NCBI GenBank assembly: GCA_963759875.1
Contig: CAVXBB010000017.1
Span: 186,001-250,000 of the forward strand
Reading direction: 5' to 3'
Source: JAFAGX01 sp963759875
GTDB lineage: Bacteria > Acidobacteriota > Terriglobia > Terriglobales > Acidobacteriaceae
DNA length: 64,000 bases
Notes under the pieces: generated by a model
Seen by the model: the letters and a program-made list of their open reading frames with translations, nothing else
Databases searched by the model: none
What the model was told of the DNA's origin: nothing
Shown here: one piece after another, positions 1 to 8,366 of the stretch
Layout of the letters: each line of letters begins with the position of its first letter
Numbering within the stretch: the stretch's first letter is position 1
Made by a program: the position numbers and the translations under genes

Positions 1-270
1 CGCTACTGCGATAGCAAAGCCAACCGCGTGGAGCGCTATGCTGCGCGCTTCGCTGCGAAGGAAGCCGCCATGAAAGCCATTGGAACGGGCTGGAACCTGG
101 GGGTGGCGTGGCGTGATGTGGAAGTTTGCCGCATGCCCGGCGGGCGGCCGACGATCACATTTCACCGCAAGGCGGCAGAATTCGCCGACAAGCTGGGTGC
201 GAAAAATGTCGCGCTTTCTATTTCACACACCGAGCAAATCGCGATTGCACAAGTCATTCTGGAGAGTTAG
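1..270 (+). CDS. acpS: Holo-[acyl-carrier-protein] synthase, C-terminal part
   Basis: The frame is open from the first base, so the 5' end lies outside the window. The visible 89 residues match the C-terminal half of AcpS, the 4'-phosphopantetheinyl transferase that converts apo-ACP to holo-ACP using CoA. The hallmark is RFAAKEAAMKAIGTG, which holds the Glu and Lys of the Mg/CoA site, and the usual ending LSISHTEQIAIAQVIL is present. Two acyl carrier proteins and FabF lie about 9 kb downstream, which are its likely substrates and partner. The identification is firm; only the N-terminus is missing. Confidence 0.93.
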   Translation, partial: RYCDSKANRVERYAARFAAKEAAMKAIGTGWNLGVAWRDVEVCRMPGGRPTITFHRKAAEFADKLGAKNVALSISHTEQIAIAQVILES

Positions 271-329
271 GGCCAACCTCGCAAAGTTCGTCTGTTAGAC
301 TGTCGGCTTTCCTGCAAGGGAAATTTGCT

Positions 330-2732
330 TTGACCACAACTGCGTTTGCGACAAGGCAGCCAATTAGCGCTCGAGAGACGCGAGTCAGTGTTTTTGTGGC
401 AGGAGTGGCAATCAGCAGCTTTGCTGCATTGCTCCTGGAATTGGCCCTGACGCGCCTTTTCTCCGTGGTCCTGTTCTACCACTTTGCTTTCCTTGCGATA
501 TCCATTGCTCTGCTGGGACTCGGGGCAGGAGGTGTGTTCGCTTACTTAAGCAAGCGATGGTTTGGAGGTTTTGAAACTCGCGGCCTGCTGACGGTGCTGT
601 CCCTCGCGAACGCCGTGCTTATCCCAATTGTTCTGGAGATTGTGCTTCACGTTCCTGTTTCTCTGGAGCTCTCGCGGGCAAATGTTGGGAGATTGTCGGC
701 AATGTATTTCGCATCGGCGCTGCCGTTCTTTATCACCGGACTTCAGTTCTCCATGATCTTTGCGCGTGAGACTAAGCACATTCCTCGTTTGTATGGCGCT
801 GATCTTGTGGGTGGAGCACTGGCCTGCCTGGCAATCGTTCCGCTGCTCAATTTCCTGGGTGGGCCGAATACGGTCCTATTCGCGGCTTTTATGTCGGCGA
901 TTGCGAGCGGGGTTTGGGGCGCAACCGCCCTCAGCCGAAAAATTGCCATCACTTTGGCGGCTGTTTTGCTTGTGATTATGGCCGCCAATCACTCCGGAAA
1001 ACTGGCTGATGTGGTGTATGCGAAAGGGCAATTTCGGGATCCGTCATGGGTGGAATTCGCACGATGGAATGCAATTTCGCGCATTGAGGTAGATCGCCAA
1101 GCAGATGCAAAGGTTATCGTGATTGATGCGGACGCATCCAGTTACATCATGAATGCCGATCCCAAGCACTGGAAGGGTACTGATTGGGAGAAGGATTTGA
1201 TGTCAGCGCCGCCGGCGCTTGCCAACGTGCTACGCCCACACGGGACTTACGCGATCATCGGTCCCGGCGGGGGAGTCGATGTTCTACGAGCGTTGGGCAA
1301 TGGCAGCCCGAGCGTAACCGGGATCGAAATCAATCCCATTATTGCCAATAGCGTGATGCGTGGGCGCTACGCCGATTACAGCTATCACCTTTACCAACGC
1401 CCGGACGTGCATATTCACGTGCGCGATGGCCGATCATTCATTCGCAGCACAGCCCAGAAGTTCGATGTGGTGCAGATGACGTTGGTGGACACCTGGGCCT
1501 CAACCGCGGCGGGGGCATTTGCGCTCAGTGAAAACAGCCTGTATACGGTTGAGGCGTTGCGGGCATATTTCGACCATCTGAATCCGGATGGCCTGATTGC
1601 CATCACACGCTGGGAATTTCGCCAGCCACGAGAAGCGTTACGCGTGGTTTCAGTGGCAATGGAAGCTCTGCATGGGTTGGGAGTGAGTGATCCCGGCAAG
1701 AACTTCGTTGTAGCTTCCGATGGAGACCTCAACGAAGATGGCAGACCAGTTGTAGTTCTGGTCAAGAAGTCCGGGTTTAGCGAAGAAGAAGAGCAGGCAA
1801 TCCGATCGCACATGCAAGATAATGCAAGGCTGGCGCTGCTTTATATGCCTTCGGAGCCTCGGCCCAATGCATTCTCGTCGTTGATAACGGGCAACGATCC
1901 TTATGGGTTCGCGCAGAAGTATGCGTATAACGTAGCTCCGGTAAAAGATGACGCGCCATTTTTCTTTTTCACTTTGAAACTCACCCAGGTTCTGAAGGGA
2001 AAGACCGCGGGCAATGCAATCGACTGGAAGGTGAACCTGGGTGTTGCCGTGTTGGGCATGGTTCTGGTGATTTCTTTAGCCGCGGTTTTAGGGTTTCTAA
2101 TTTTTCCTCTCGTCTGGCGCGGGGGCCGCAGGCAGCCAGTCGCTCAGCTCCTGTATTTCGTTGCAGTGGGGCTCGGTTACATTCTGGTGGAAATTGCGTT
2201 CATTCAGCGGTTCGTTTTGTTTCTAGGCCATCCGACTTACGCCTTAACCGTTGTCGTGTTCCTCCTGCTGCTTTCAAGCGGAGTTGGAAGCTTGTTCTCA
2301 CATACTTGGGTGGCGGAGTATACCCGGGTATGGGTTCCATTGGTTCTCATCAGCTGCGGAATTTTTGCTTACGTGCTGATCTTGCCGAGCTTGCTGAACA
2401 TGCTGATTGGTTTGTCATTTGGCATAAAGTTTCTTGTCAGCGCCGGCGTGTTGGTTCCGCTCGGCGTTGCGATGGGGGTGCCATTTCCCACAGGGTTGCG
2501 CGCGTTAGCCACCGCGCGTGTCAGGCAGCTTGGATCCGGCAGCGGGAATGAAGCTGCCGAAAATGCAGTCGAATGGGCTTGGGCCCTGAATGCCGGCGCC
2601 AGCGTCCTGGGGTCGGTTCTGGCGATGGTAATCGCGATCCAGTTTGGGTTGACTATCACTCTGGCTAGCGGCGCAGCGGCTTATGTGCTGGCGATCCTGT
2701 TTTCAAAAACGCTTCCTGTGCGCCTCTCCTGA
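330..2732 (+). CDS. Membrane-embedded spermidine-synthase-like (SAM-fold) protein
   Basis: About 800 residues. Several hydrophobic segments fill roughly residues 15-230, then comes a soluble Rossmann-type domain with the SAM/dcSAM loop GPGGGVDVLRALG near residue 310 and the acidic strand VTGIEINP. A second set of membrane segments runs from about residue 565 to the end. This is the fused transporter-like/spermidine-synthase architecture known from many bacteria; its substrate is not established. The frame is open further upstream over acpS, but TTG at 330 is preceded by AAGGGA with 8-base spacing and starts just before the first membrane segment, so I chose it. Whether it makes a polyamine cannot be read from sequence. 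Confidence 0.8.
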   Translation: MTTTAFATRQPISARETRVSVFVAGVAISSFAALLLELALTRLFSVVLFYHFAFLAISIALLGLGAGGVFAYLSKRWFGGFETRGLLTVLSLANAVLIPIVLEIVLHVPVSLELSRANVGRLSAMYFASALPFFITGLQFSMIFARETKHIPRLYGADLVGGALACLAIVPLLNFLGGPNTVLFAAFMSAIASGVWGATALSRKIAITLAAVLLVIMAANHSGKLADVVYAKGQFRDPSWVEFARWNAISRIEVDRQADAKVIVIDADASSYIMNADPKHWKGTDWEKDLMSAPPALANVLRPHGTYAIIGPGGGVDVLRALGNGSPSVTGIEINPIIANSVMRGRYADYSYHLYQRPDVHIHVRDGRSFIRSTAQKFDVVQMTLVDTWASTAAGAFALSENSLYTVEALRAYFDHLNPDGLIAITRWEFRQPREALRVVSVAMEALHGLGVSDPGKNFVVASDGDLNEDGRPVVVLVKKSGFSEEEEQAIRSHMQDNARLALLYMPSEPRPNAFSSLITGNDPYGFAQKYAYNVAPVKDDAPFFFFTLKLTQVLKGKTAGNAIDWKVNLGVAVLGMVLVISLAAVLGFLIFPLVWRGGRRQPVAQLLYFVAVGLGYILVEIAFIQRFVLFLGHPTYALTVVVFLLLLSSGVGSLFSHTWVAEYTRVWVPLVLISCGIFAYVLILPSLLNMLIGLSFGIKFLVSAGVLVPLGVAMGVPFPTGLRALATARVRQLGSGSGNEAAENAVEWAWALNAGASVLGSVLAMVIAIQFGLTITLASGAAAYVLAILFSKTLPVRLS

Positions 2733-2819
2733 TATCGAAAGCTGGCATACCCTCTGCTATCATTCAAGGCATCCCCGGGTCTCAGATCACGATGCTTGTC
2801 ATGAGGTTGCGAAGAGCCA

Positions 2820-3899
2820 GTGCCTAGCCAGAAGCAGTTGAAGTGGTCTCAACTGAAGGTCGGGCTAACGGTGGTGGCGGGCAGCATCATCCTGGCTGTA
2901 CTGATTCTGCTCATGACCAGCACCGGTGGAATGCTCACCCACAAAATCATCATAAAAACATATTTCGACAATGCGAGCGGCATACAGCCGGGGGCCGTAG
3001 TACGTTTGGAAGGCGTGGATATCGGCAGTGTCACCAGGGTGCAAGTCGTGTCCAATCCTGCCCGTCGCCTGACGCCAGTGGAAGTCACAATGAAGGTCAG
3101 CACCAGGTATCACCAAAGTCTGCGCAAAGACTCGGTCGCCACATTGGAGACTGCCGGTGTGCTGGGCGCCACCTATGTGGACATTAACAGCACGACGGCA
3201 CGCGGGCCGGAGATGCAGAATGGGGACGTCCTCGAGTCCCATGAGACTCCGCAAGTTGAAGATGTCGTGCGCGCCAGTCAGAGCACACTGCAAAATCTGG
3301 ATGCCTTGGAAAAGCGAGTGGATCGCATTCTCGCATTCGTGGAAAGTGGCCAGGGGTCTCTGGGCCAGTTGGTTTACGATCCCGGCTTGTATAACCGGCT
3401 GAACTCAACGGTCGCGCAGTTTCAAGGTTTGGTCGCGGATGTGGCGAATGGAAAGGGCAGTATTGGAAAGGCAATTGTCAGCGACGAGCTCTACCACAAC
3501 GCGAATGACGTCATTACGAAGTTGAACAGCATCATTGAGCAGCTAAATGCCGGGCAAGGAACCGCCGGCAAGTTTCTGAAAGACCCAACGCTCTACAACA
3601 ACGCAAACGACACGATCGCAAACCTGAAAAAGTTTACTGAGGACGTTAACGCGGGGAAGGGGGCGCTGGGCACGATGACACGGGACCAGGAATTCGCAGA
3701 TAAGCTGAAAAATACCGTGAACCAGCTTTCCACGCTAACTGATCGCCTTAATTCCGGGCAGGGCACGGTTGGAAAACTGTTACAGGACGAATCGGTTTAC
3801 AACAACACTGACAAGCTTTTAGTGGAGACTCGTAATCTGATTCAAGCTATCCGCCAAAACCCGAAAAAATACCTCACCATTCGCGTAAAGATTTTCTGA
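2820..3899 (+). CDS. MCE/MlaD-family protein with 34-residue repeats
   Basis: 359 residues starting at GTG. One membrane anchor (about residues 17-34) is followed by an MCE domain (about 43-125, GAVVRLEGVDIGSVTRVQV), the fold that forms hexameric lipid-passing rings in Mla/Mce systems. The rest is repetitive: motifs GQGSLG, GKGSIG, GQGTAG, GKGALG and GQGTVG start at residues 177, 211, 245, 279 and 313, an exact 34-residue period, each followed by a D..LYNN-like segment. It probably acts in the periplasm in lipid transport. No MlaE permease or MlaF ATPase lies beside it, so partners must be encoded elsewhere. Family confident, cargo unknown. Confidence 0.87.
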   Translation: MPSQKQLKWSQLKVGLTVVAGSIILAVLILLMTSTGGMLTHKIIIKTYFDNASGIQPGAVVRLEGVDIGSVTRVQVVSNPARRLTPVEVTMKVSTRYHQSLRKDSVATLETAGVLGATYVDINSTTARGPEMQNGDVLESHETPQVEDVVRASQSTLQNLDALEKRVDRILAFVESGQGSLGQLVYDPGLYNRLNSTVAQFQGLVADVANGKGSIGKAIVSDELYHNANDVITKLNSIIEQLNAGQGTAGKFLKDPTLYNNANDTIANLKKFTEDVNAGKGALGTMTRDQEFADKLKNTVNQLSTLTDRLNSGQGTVGKLLQDESVYNNTDKLLVETRNLIQAIRQNPKKYLTIRVKIF

Positions 3900-3912
3900 G
3901 AGATCGAGAGAT

Positions 3913-4836
3913 TCAGGTTTGATTGTTTGATGATCCCACCCCGGCCTGCTCATGTGCGTGATAGCTTGAGCGCACGAGCGGGCCTGATTCCACATGGCGA
4001 AAGCCGCACTGCAGAGCGGATTCCTTCAAAAATTGAAACTCATCCGGAGTGTAGAAGCGTGCAATCGGGAGATGATCGCGTGAGGGACGTAAATACTGAC
4101 CGATTGTCAGAATGTCAACTCGGCGAGAACCAAGATCACGAAACACATCGATGAGTTCAGAAACGGTCTCCCCCAGACCCACCATCACTCCCGATTTCGT
4201 GATCATCTGCGGCGAGATTTTCTTGGCATTCTCCAGCAACATTAGCGTGCGATTATAGCGAGCACCAGAGCGGACAACGCGATAGAGCCTGGGCACGGTC
4301 TCGGTGTTGTGGTTTAGAACGTCAGGGCGGGCTTCCAGCACGATCCGCAGTGCCTCATCGATGCCTTGAAAATCGGGAACGAGAACTTCCACGCGGCAAT
4401 CGGGCGAGAGTTTGCGGATTTGCTCGATTGTTTCGGCGAAAATCTTAGCCCCGCCTAAATTATCGTCATCACGATTTACGCTGGTTACAACCGCATGCTT
4501 TATGCGCAAGGTTGCTACTGCCTCGGCAACTCGGTGTGGTTCTTCCCAGTCAATGGGCAGCGGCTTGCCTTTCGGGACGGCACAAAAGCCACAGCGTCGG
4601 GTACAGATATCACCCAGGAGCATGAAGGTTGCTGTTCCATGGTTCCAACACTCTCCGATGTTGGGGCACTGCGCCGATTCGCAAACCGTGTGCAGCCCAA
4701 GGCCGCGCGCCAGCCGTTTCAGATTATGGAAGGTCTCGCCCGTGGGCGCCTTTGCCTTGAGCCAGCCTGGCTTGGGCTGCCGCAACGGCGGAGCAAGCTC
4801 GATTTGCACCAGTTGAGAAGAAGTTGCCATGCTCAT
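3913..4836 (-). CDS. lipA: Lipoyl synthase
   Basis: 307 residues. LipA is a radical-SAM enzyme that inserts two sulfur atoms into protein-bound octanoate. Both iron-sulfur motifs are complete: the auxiliary-cluster motif C52-x4-C57-x5-C63 (CESAQCPNIGEC) and the radical-SAM motif C78-x3-C82-x2-C85 (CTRRCGFC). The length fits the family. It is convergent with the MCE gene and divergent from the secreted hydrolase. Its natural client in this window is GcvH of the glycine cleavage operon about 10 kb away; no lipB or lplA gene is visible. Confidence 0.96.
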   Translation of the reverse strand: MSMATSSQLVQIELAPPLRQPKPGWLKAKAPTGETFHNLKRLARGLGLHTVCESAQCPNIGECWNHGTATFMLLGDICTRRCGFCAVPKGKPLPIDWEEPHRVAEAVATLRIKHAVVTSVNRDDDNLGGAKIFAETIEQIRKLSPDCRVEVLVPDFQGIDEALRIVLEARPDVLNHNTETVPRLYRVVRSGARYNRTLMLLENAKKISPQMITKSGVMVGLGETVSELIDVFRDLGSRRVDILTIGQYLRPSRDHLPIARFYTPDEFQFLKESALQCGFRHVESGPLVRSSYHAHEQAGVGSSNNQT

Positions 4837-4959
4837 CCGATTTTATACTGCTGCAAGCGATTTGCTAATCGGGGTGATTTCGCTATGCGCAATTCAGGCA
4901 TGCGGTCATCTTGCCATATAATCCTAACTTTCTTCAGTAAACCGCACCTCAAGGAGCCT

Positions 4960-6939
4960 ATGAAAACCTGCGTCGTACGCGCATTAATTCCGTTCCTCGC
5001 CGTAATGGTTGTGCTGTCATTAGGAAAATCATCCAAAGCGCAGAACGCCTCTGCGATGAATTCTGGTTTAGCGAGCGAAACGCCGCAGAAATTTGTGCGT
5101 GTTACTGACAGCTTCGATTATGTCCGACGCGAAGCCATGATTGCGATGCGCGATGGTGTGAGGCTGCATACCGTCATTCTGGTGCCCAGAGGGGCCAAAC
5201 GTGTACCAATTTTGTTGACGCGCACACCTTACGACGCCAATGCGCAAACGAATCGCGCCCACAGCTCACATCTCGGACCGACTCTCGAAGGGTATGACAA
5301 CGCGACTGAAGTAATCGTCGAAGGCGGATATATTCGCGTAGTCCAGGATGTGCGCGGCAAATATGACTCAGAGGGCGACTACGTGATGACCCGTCCGCTC
5401 CACGGTCCGCTGAATCCCACGCCGGTAGATCATTCCACAGATACGTATGACACCATCGACTGGCTAGTAAAAAACATTCCGGAGAGCAACGGCAAAGTAG
5501 GCATCCTGGGCATCTCCTATGACGGTTTTTTGCCGCTCATGGCGCTGGTCAATCCGCACCCCGCGCTGAAAGTGTCCGTGCCGATGAATCCCATGGTCGA
5601 CGGCTGGATGGGAGACGATTGGTTCCACAACGGCGCGTTCCGCGAACAAAACCTGCCTTACATTCTTGAGCAGGAGGCCAGCCGCAAGAATGATATCCAT
5701 TGGTGGAGCAGCAACTACGATGACTATGACATGTTTATGGAGGCAGGTTCGGCTGGCGAACTCGGCCACAGCCATGGTTTAGAGCAAGTGGGATTCTGGC
5801 CAAAGCTGCTGCAGCACCCCAGCTACGATGAGTTCTGGCGCGATCAAGCCATGGATCGCATACTCGCAGCGCAGCCGCTGAAAGTTCCTGTCATGCTGGT
5901 TCACAGCTTGTGGGACCAGGAAGACATCTACGGTGCCATTGCGGTTTATAAAGCGATCAAGCCAAAAGATGCTAACAATGACAAGGTGTTTCTTGTGCTC
6001 GGTCCCTGGCACCACGCGCAGGAACTCGGGGACTGCAGCGCATTGGGACCGATTAAATTCAGCAGCGACACCGGACTTTATTTCCGCGAGAAAATCCTGC
6101 GGCCGTTTCTGGATCAATATTTGAAAGACGACCGTCCCGCAGCGGACGTGGCGGCAGTTTCCGCGTTTGAAACCGGAACTAACACATGGCAGCGGCTTCC
6201 AAGCTGGCCGGCTGGTTGCACCAGCGGTTGCGCCGTTCAGCCTACGCCGCTTTACTTGAAATCCGGGCTAAAGCTGGGCTTCGAAGCACCAAAGTCCAAT
6301 GACACGGAGTTTGAAGAATACGTGTCAGATCCGGCAAAGCCTGTGCCGTTTATTGCACGGCCAATTCACGTGACCAACGGCGATGAGGGGGATCAATGGC
6401 GGCGCTGGCTAGTGCAGGATCAGCGCGAAGCATCCGGGCGGCCGGACGTCCTAACGTTCGTCTCGGAGGTTTTAAGCGCACCCCTGAAGATTAGTGGGCA
6501 ACCGGCGGCTAATCTGATGGCCTCGACTAGCGGAACCGACTCTGACTGGGTTGTGAAACTGATTGACGTTTATCCGGACGAGGTAGCCGCCCAGCCCGCC
6601 ATGGGCGGTTATCAACTCATGATTTCAGCCGACATCTTCCGTGGCCGCTATCGCGAGAGCTTTGAAACGCCGCGTGCCATCCCTGCCAACCAGGCGCTGC
6701 TTTACCGGTTCAACCTACCGACAGCCAATCACGTGTTCCTTCCGGGGCATCGCATGATGGTACAGATTCAATCCACTTGGTTTCCGCTCTACGACCGCAA
6801 TCCGCAGACATTTGTTGAGAATATTTTCTGGGCTCAACCCGGTGATTACCGCAAAGGCGTGCAGCGCATTTACCATACGCCTGAGAAAGCCAGCTTCATT
6901 GAATTGCCATTGGTCAAAGCGCAGGAAAGGGAGCGCTAG
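4960..6939 (+). CDS. Secreted CocE/NonD-family alpha/beta hydrolase (X-Pro dipeptidyl-peptidase S15 type)
   Basis: 659 residues. The N-terminus is a signal peptide (ALIPFLAVMVVLSLG, cleavage near SKAQ), so the enzyme is exported. The S15 core shows the nucleophile motif GISYDG with Ser186, an acid candidate in HSLWDQED and the histidine in GPWHHAQ; the C-terminal part is the beta-rich jelly-roll (about 430-650) typical of CocE esterases. These enzymes cleave acyl esters, amides or N-terminal dipeptides; the substrate here is unknown. The frame stays open 155 codons further upstream, but that part lies antisense to lipA. ATG 4960 has AAGGAG 4 bases upstream and begins the signal peptide. Confidence 0.88.
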   Translation: MKTCVVRALIPFLAVMVVLSLGKSSKAQNASAMNSGLASETPQKFVRVTDSFDYVRREAMIAMRDGVRLHTVILVPRGAKRVPILLTRTPYDANAQTNRAHSSHLGPTLEGYDNATEVIVEGGYIRVVQDVRGKYDSEGDYVMTRPLHGPLNPTPVDHSTDTYDTIDWLVKNIPESNGKVGILGISYDGFLPLMALVNPHPALKVSVPMNPMVDGWMGDDWFHNGAFREQNLPYILEQEASRKNDIHWWSSNYDDYDMFMEAGSAGELGHSHGLEQVGFWPKLLQHPSYDEFWRDQAMDRILAAQPLKVPVMLVHSLWDQEDIYGAIAVYKAIKPKDANNDKVFLVLGPWHHAQELGDCSALGPIKFSSDTGLYFREKILRPFLDQYLKDDRPAADVAAVSAFETGTNTWQRLPSWPAGCTSGCAVQPTPLYLKSGLKLGFEAPKSNDTEFEEYVSDPAKPVPFIARPIHVTNGDEGDQWRRWLVQDQREASGRPDVLTFVSEVLSAPLKISGQPAANLMASTSGTDSDWVVKLIDVYPDEVAAQPAMGGYQLMISADIFRGRYRESFETPRAIPANQALLYRFNLPTANHVFLPGHRMMVQIQSTWFPLYDRNPQTFVENIFWAQPGDYRKGVQRIYHTPEKASFIELPLVKAQERER

Positions 6940-6948
6940 ATTGACGCC

Positions 6949-6978
6949 GGATCCCTCGGCCTGACCCCGGGATGGGGC
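6949..6978. repeat. REP-like dispersed intergenic repeat, copy 1
   Basis: Contains GGATCCCTCGGCCTGAC followed by CCCGGGATG. The same words recur in the spacers near 13.93, 26.98, 27.04, 38.98 and 39.59 kb, always outside genes. I read it as a chromosome-wide intergenic repeat. Confidence 0.5.
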
Positions 6979-7020
6979 GTATCGGACATATTGAAGCGTA
7001 AACTTGGGTGATGATCTCAA

Positions 7021-7049
7021 ACGAAAAGGAGGAGCCGAGTGGCTCCTCC
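7021..7049 (-). terminator. Rho-independent terminator of the csbD-like gene
   Basis: On the minus strand a perfect 9-bp stem (GGAGGAGCC / GGCTCCTCC, positions 7028-7049, 4-base loop) is followed by TTTTCGTTT. It lies 20 bases past the stop of the CsbD-like gene. Confidence 0.75.
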
Positions 7050-7069
7050 AGTTTGGATGATCTTGTTGA

Positions 7070-7312
7070 CTAGCTGGCCCGCTTCAGGCGTTCTCGTTCG
7101 GCTTCATTTTCGGCGGCTTGCGAATCGTGCCACTCTTGTACCTGCCGCTCGGCTTCGTCCTTCTGAATCCCGTATCTTTCCTGAATTCTTCCAACTAACT
7201 GGTCTTTGTGGCCTCCGATCACGGTCAGATCGTCATCGGTCAGCTTGCCCCATTTTGTCCTAATCTTACCGGTCATTTGCTTCCACTGACCTGCCACTTC
7301 GTCCCAATTCAT
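7070..7312 (-). CDS. CsbD-family stress protein
   Basis: 80 residues and highly charged. It matches the CsbD-like family from its first residues (MNWDEVAGQWKQMTGKIRTK) through DDLTVIGGHKDQLVGRIQ and a C-terminal amphipathic helix rich in Glu and Arg. CsbD proteins are small general-stress proteins of unknown biochemical role. AAAGGAGAA lies just upstream of the ATG. It stands alone between its own terminator and a divergent region, so it is probably monocistronic. Confidence 0.9.
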   Translation of the reverse strand: MNWDEVAGQWKQMTGKIRTKWGKLTDDDLTVIGGHKDQLVGRIQERYGIQKDEAERQVQEWHDSQAAENEAERERLKRAS

Positions 7313-7449
7313 GATGCGTTCTCCTTTTGTTATGAGTTTGCATTACGCATACAATTCGTAGGCTAAGACCACCAAAGGAGTTCAACAATACAGGGATAAC
7401 CTGACGAAGGCCGATGACAAAGCTGAGAAACGCAGCGTTGCTGCAGGTC

Positions 7450-8184
7450 TTAATTCTCCAGATAAGCCTCGACCCATTCTTTGAGCCGGAGACGGCGATT
7501 GTCGGCGTTGTCAAAACGAATTCCGAATGCACGCCCGACGGGATTTCGCCAGCTTACGTTCGCGCGGACCCAAACTTGCGGCAGAGTCAAAAGCGCAAAG
7601 GAAATCTCGACCGTTTGGCCGGGAGAGAGATCTTCGTTGCTCCGCATCGACATGCCTCCGGAACTGATCTCGATGCTGGTTGCCTTGAAACGGCGGTTCT
7701 CATTCATGACGATGACGCTGGTTTCCGTGATCACTGGAATGCGGAGATAGCGGCGCATTTCGTGCAGTAGTAGCATCTGGGTTGCGCGCACCAATTTAGT
7801 CGCGGCAGTGCGCTCCAGCGGCTCGCGGAAGATGGCATTGATTCCGTACTTGGAGAAGCGCAGAGCATCTTGGGCGCTGCCACCCAGCCCATAAAGAACC
7901 ATGCGGCTGTTCGAGGGCGAATTACGGGCCGCATCCATCACGGGCGCGGCCGCAGCCACAAGCCTCAGTACACAGGCTTCGAACTTTTCGCGCTTCAGGC
8001 GCTCCGCGGCATCTGTACCGAGTATGGTTGTCTCAACACCGAACTGCCGAAAGCACTCAGAAAGCAGGCTCCTGGCGGGATCTTTAAGGTCAACTAATGC
8101 GGCGCGTGCGGAAGTCTTCCGGCTGATGGCTAATGGTAGAACAGTGGGTCCAACAGTGGTTCCCAAACCTCTTTCCACAAGCAT
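7450..8184 (-). CDS. Degenerate receiver-PilZ protein
   Basis: About 244 residues. The C-terminal part (about 145-240) is a PilZ domain with SIEISSGGMSMRS and WRNPVGRAFGIRF; PilZ domains bind cyclic-di-GMP. The N-terminal part (about 20-140) has the alternating strand/helix pattern of a response-regulator receiver, starting ALVDLKDPARSLL, but where a phospho-acceptor Asp would stand (EACVLRL) it has Arg, so it looks unphosphorylatable. The frame extends to a TTG at 8229, but ATG 8184 has TTGAGG 6 bases upstream. PilZ call firm, receiver-like call inferred. It lies downstream of fabF on the same strand, about 180 bases away. Confidence 0.75.
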   Translation of the reverse strand: MLVERGLGTTVGPTVLPLAISRKTSARAALVDLKDPARSLLSECFRQFGVETTILGTDAAERLKREKFEACVLRLVAAAAPVMDAARNSPSNSRMVLYGLGGSAQDALRFSKYGINAIFREPLERTAATKLVRATQMLLLHEMRRYLRIPVITETSVIVMNENRRFKATSIEISSGGMSMRSNEDLSPGQTVEISFALLTLPQVWVRANVSWRNPVGRAFGIRFDNADNRRLRLKEWVEAYLEN

Positions 8185-8366
8185 GTGCGGCCTCAAAACC
8201 ATTCTGGGACGGCTTCGGAAGCTTGGCAAAGGCGAAGAAGGACAATCCCAAGTACCAAGGTCGCGTTACCGGACAAGTAAATCGGGCAATGCCCCAGAGA
8301 AGAATTGGCGGGTTACCACAGGTTACGGGAGGTTTTCTTGCAATTCGCGAAAGGGGTTCTGCGGAG

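Noticed and set aside
126..329. N-terminal extension of the spermidine-synthase-like protein over acpS
   Set aside because: It would overlap acpS in another frame with no conserved sequence; TTG 330 has a good ribosome-binding site.
4495..4959. N-terminal extension of the CocE-like hydrolase
   Set aside because: The frame is open here only because it lies antisense to lipA; the signal peptide and ribosome-binding site place the start at 4960.
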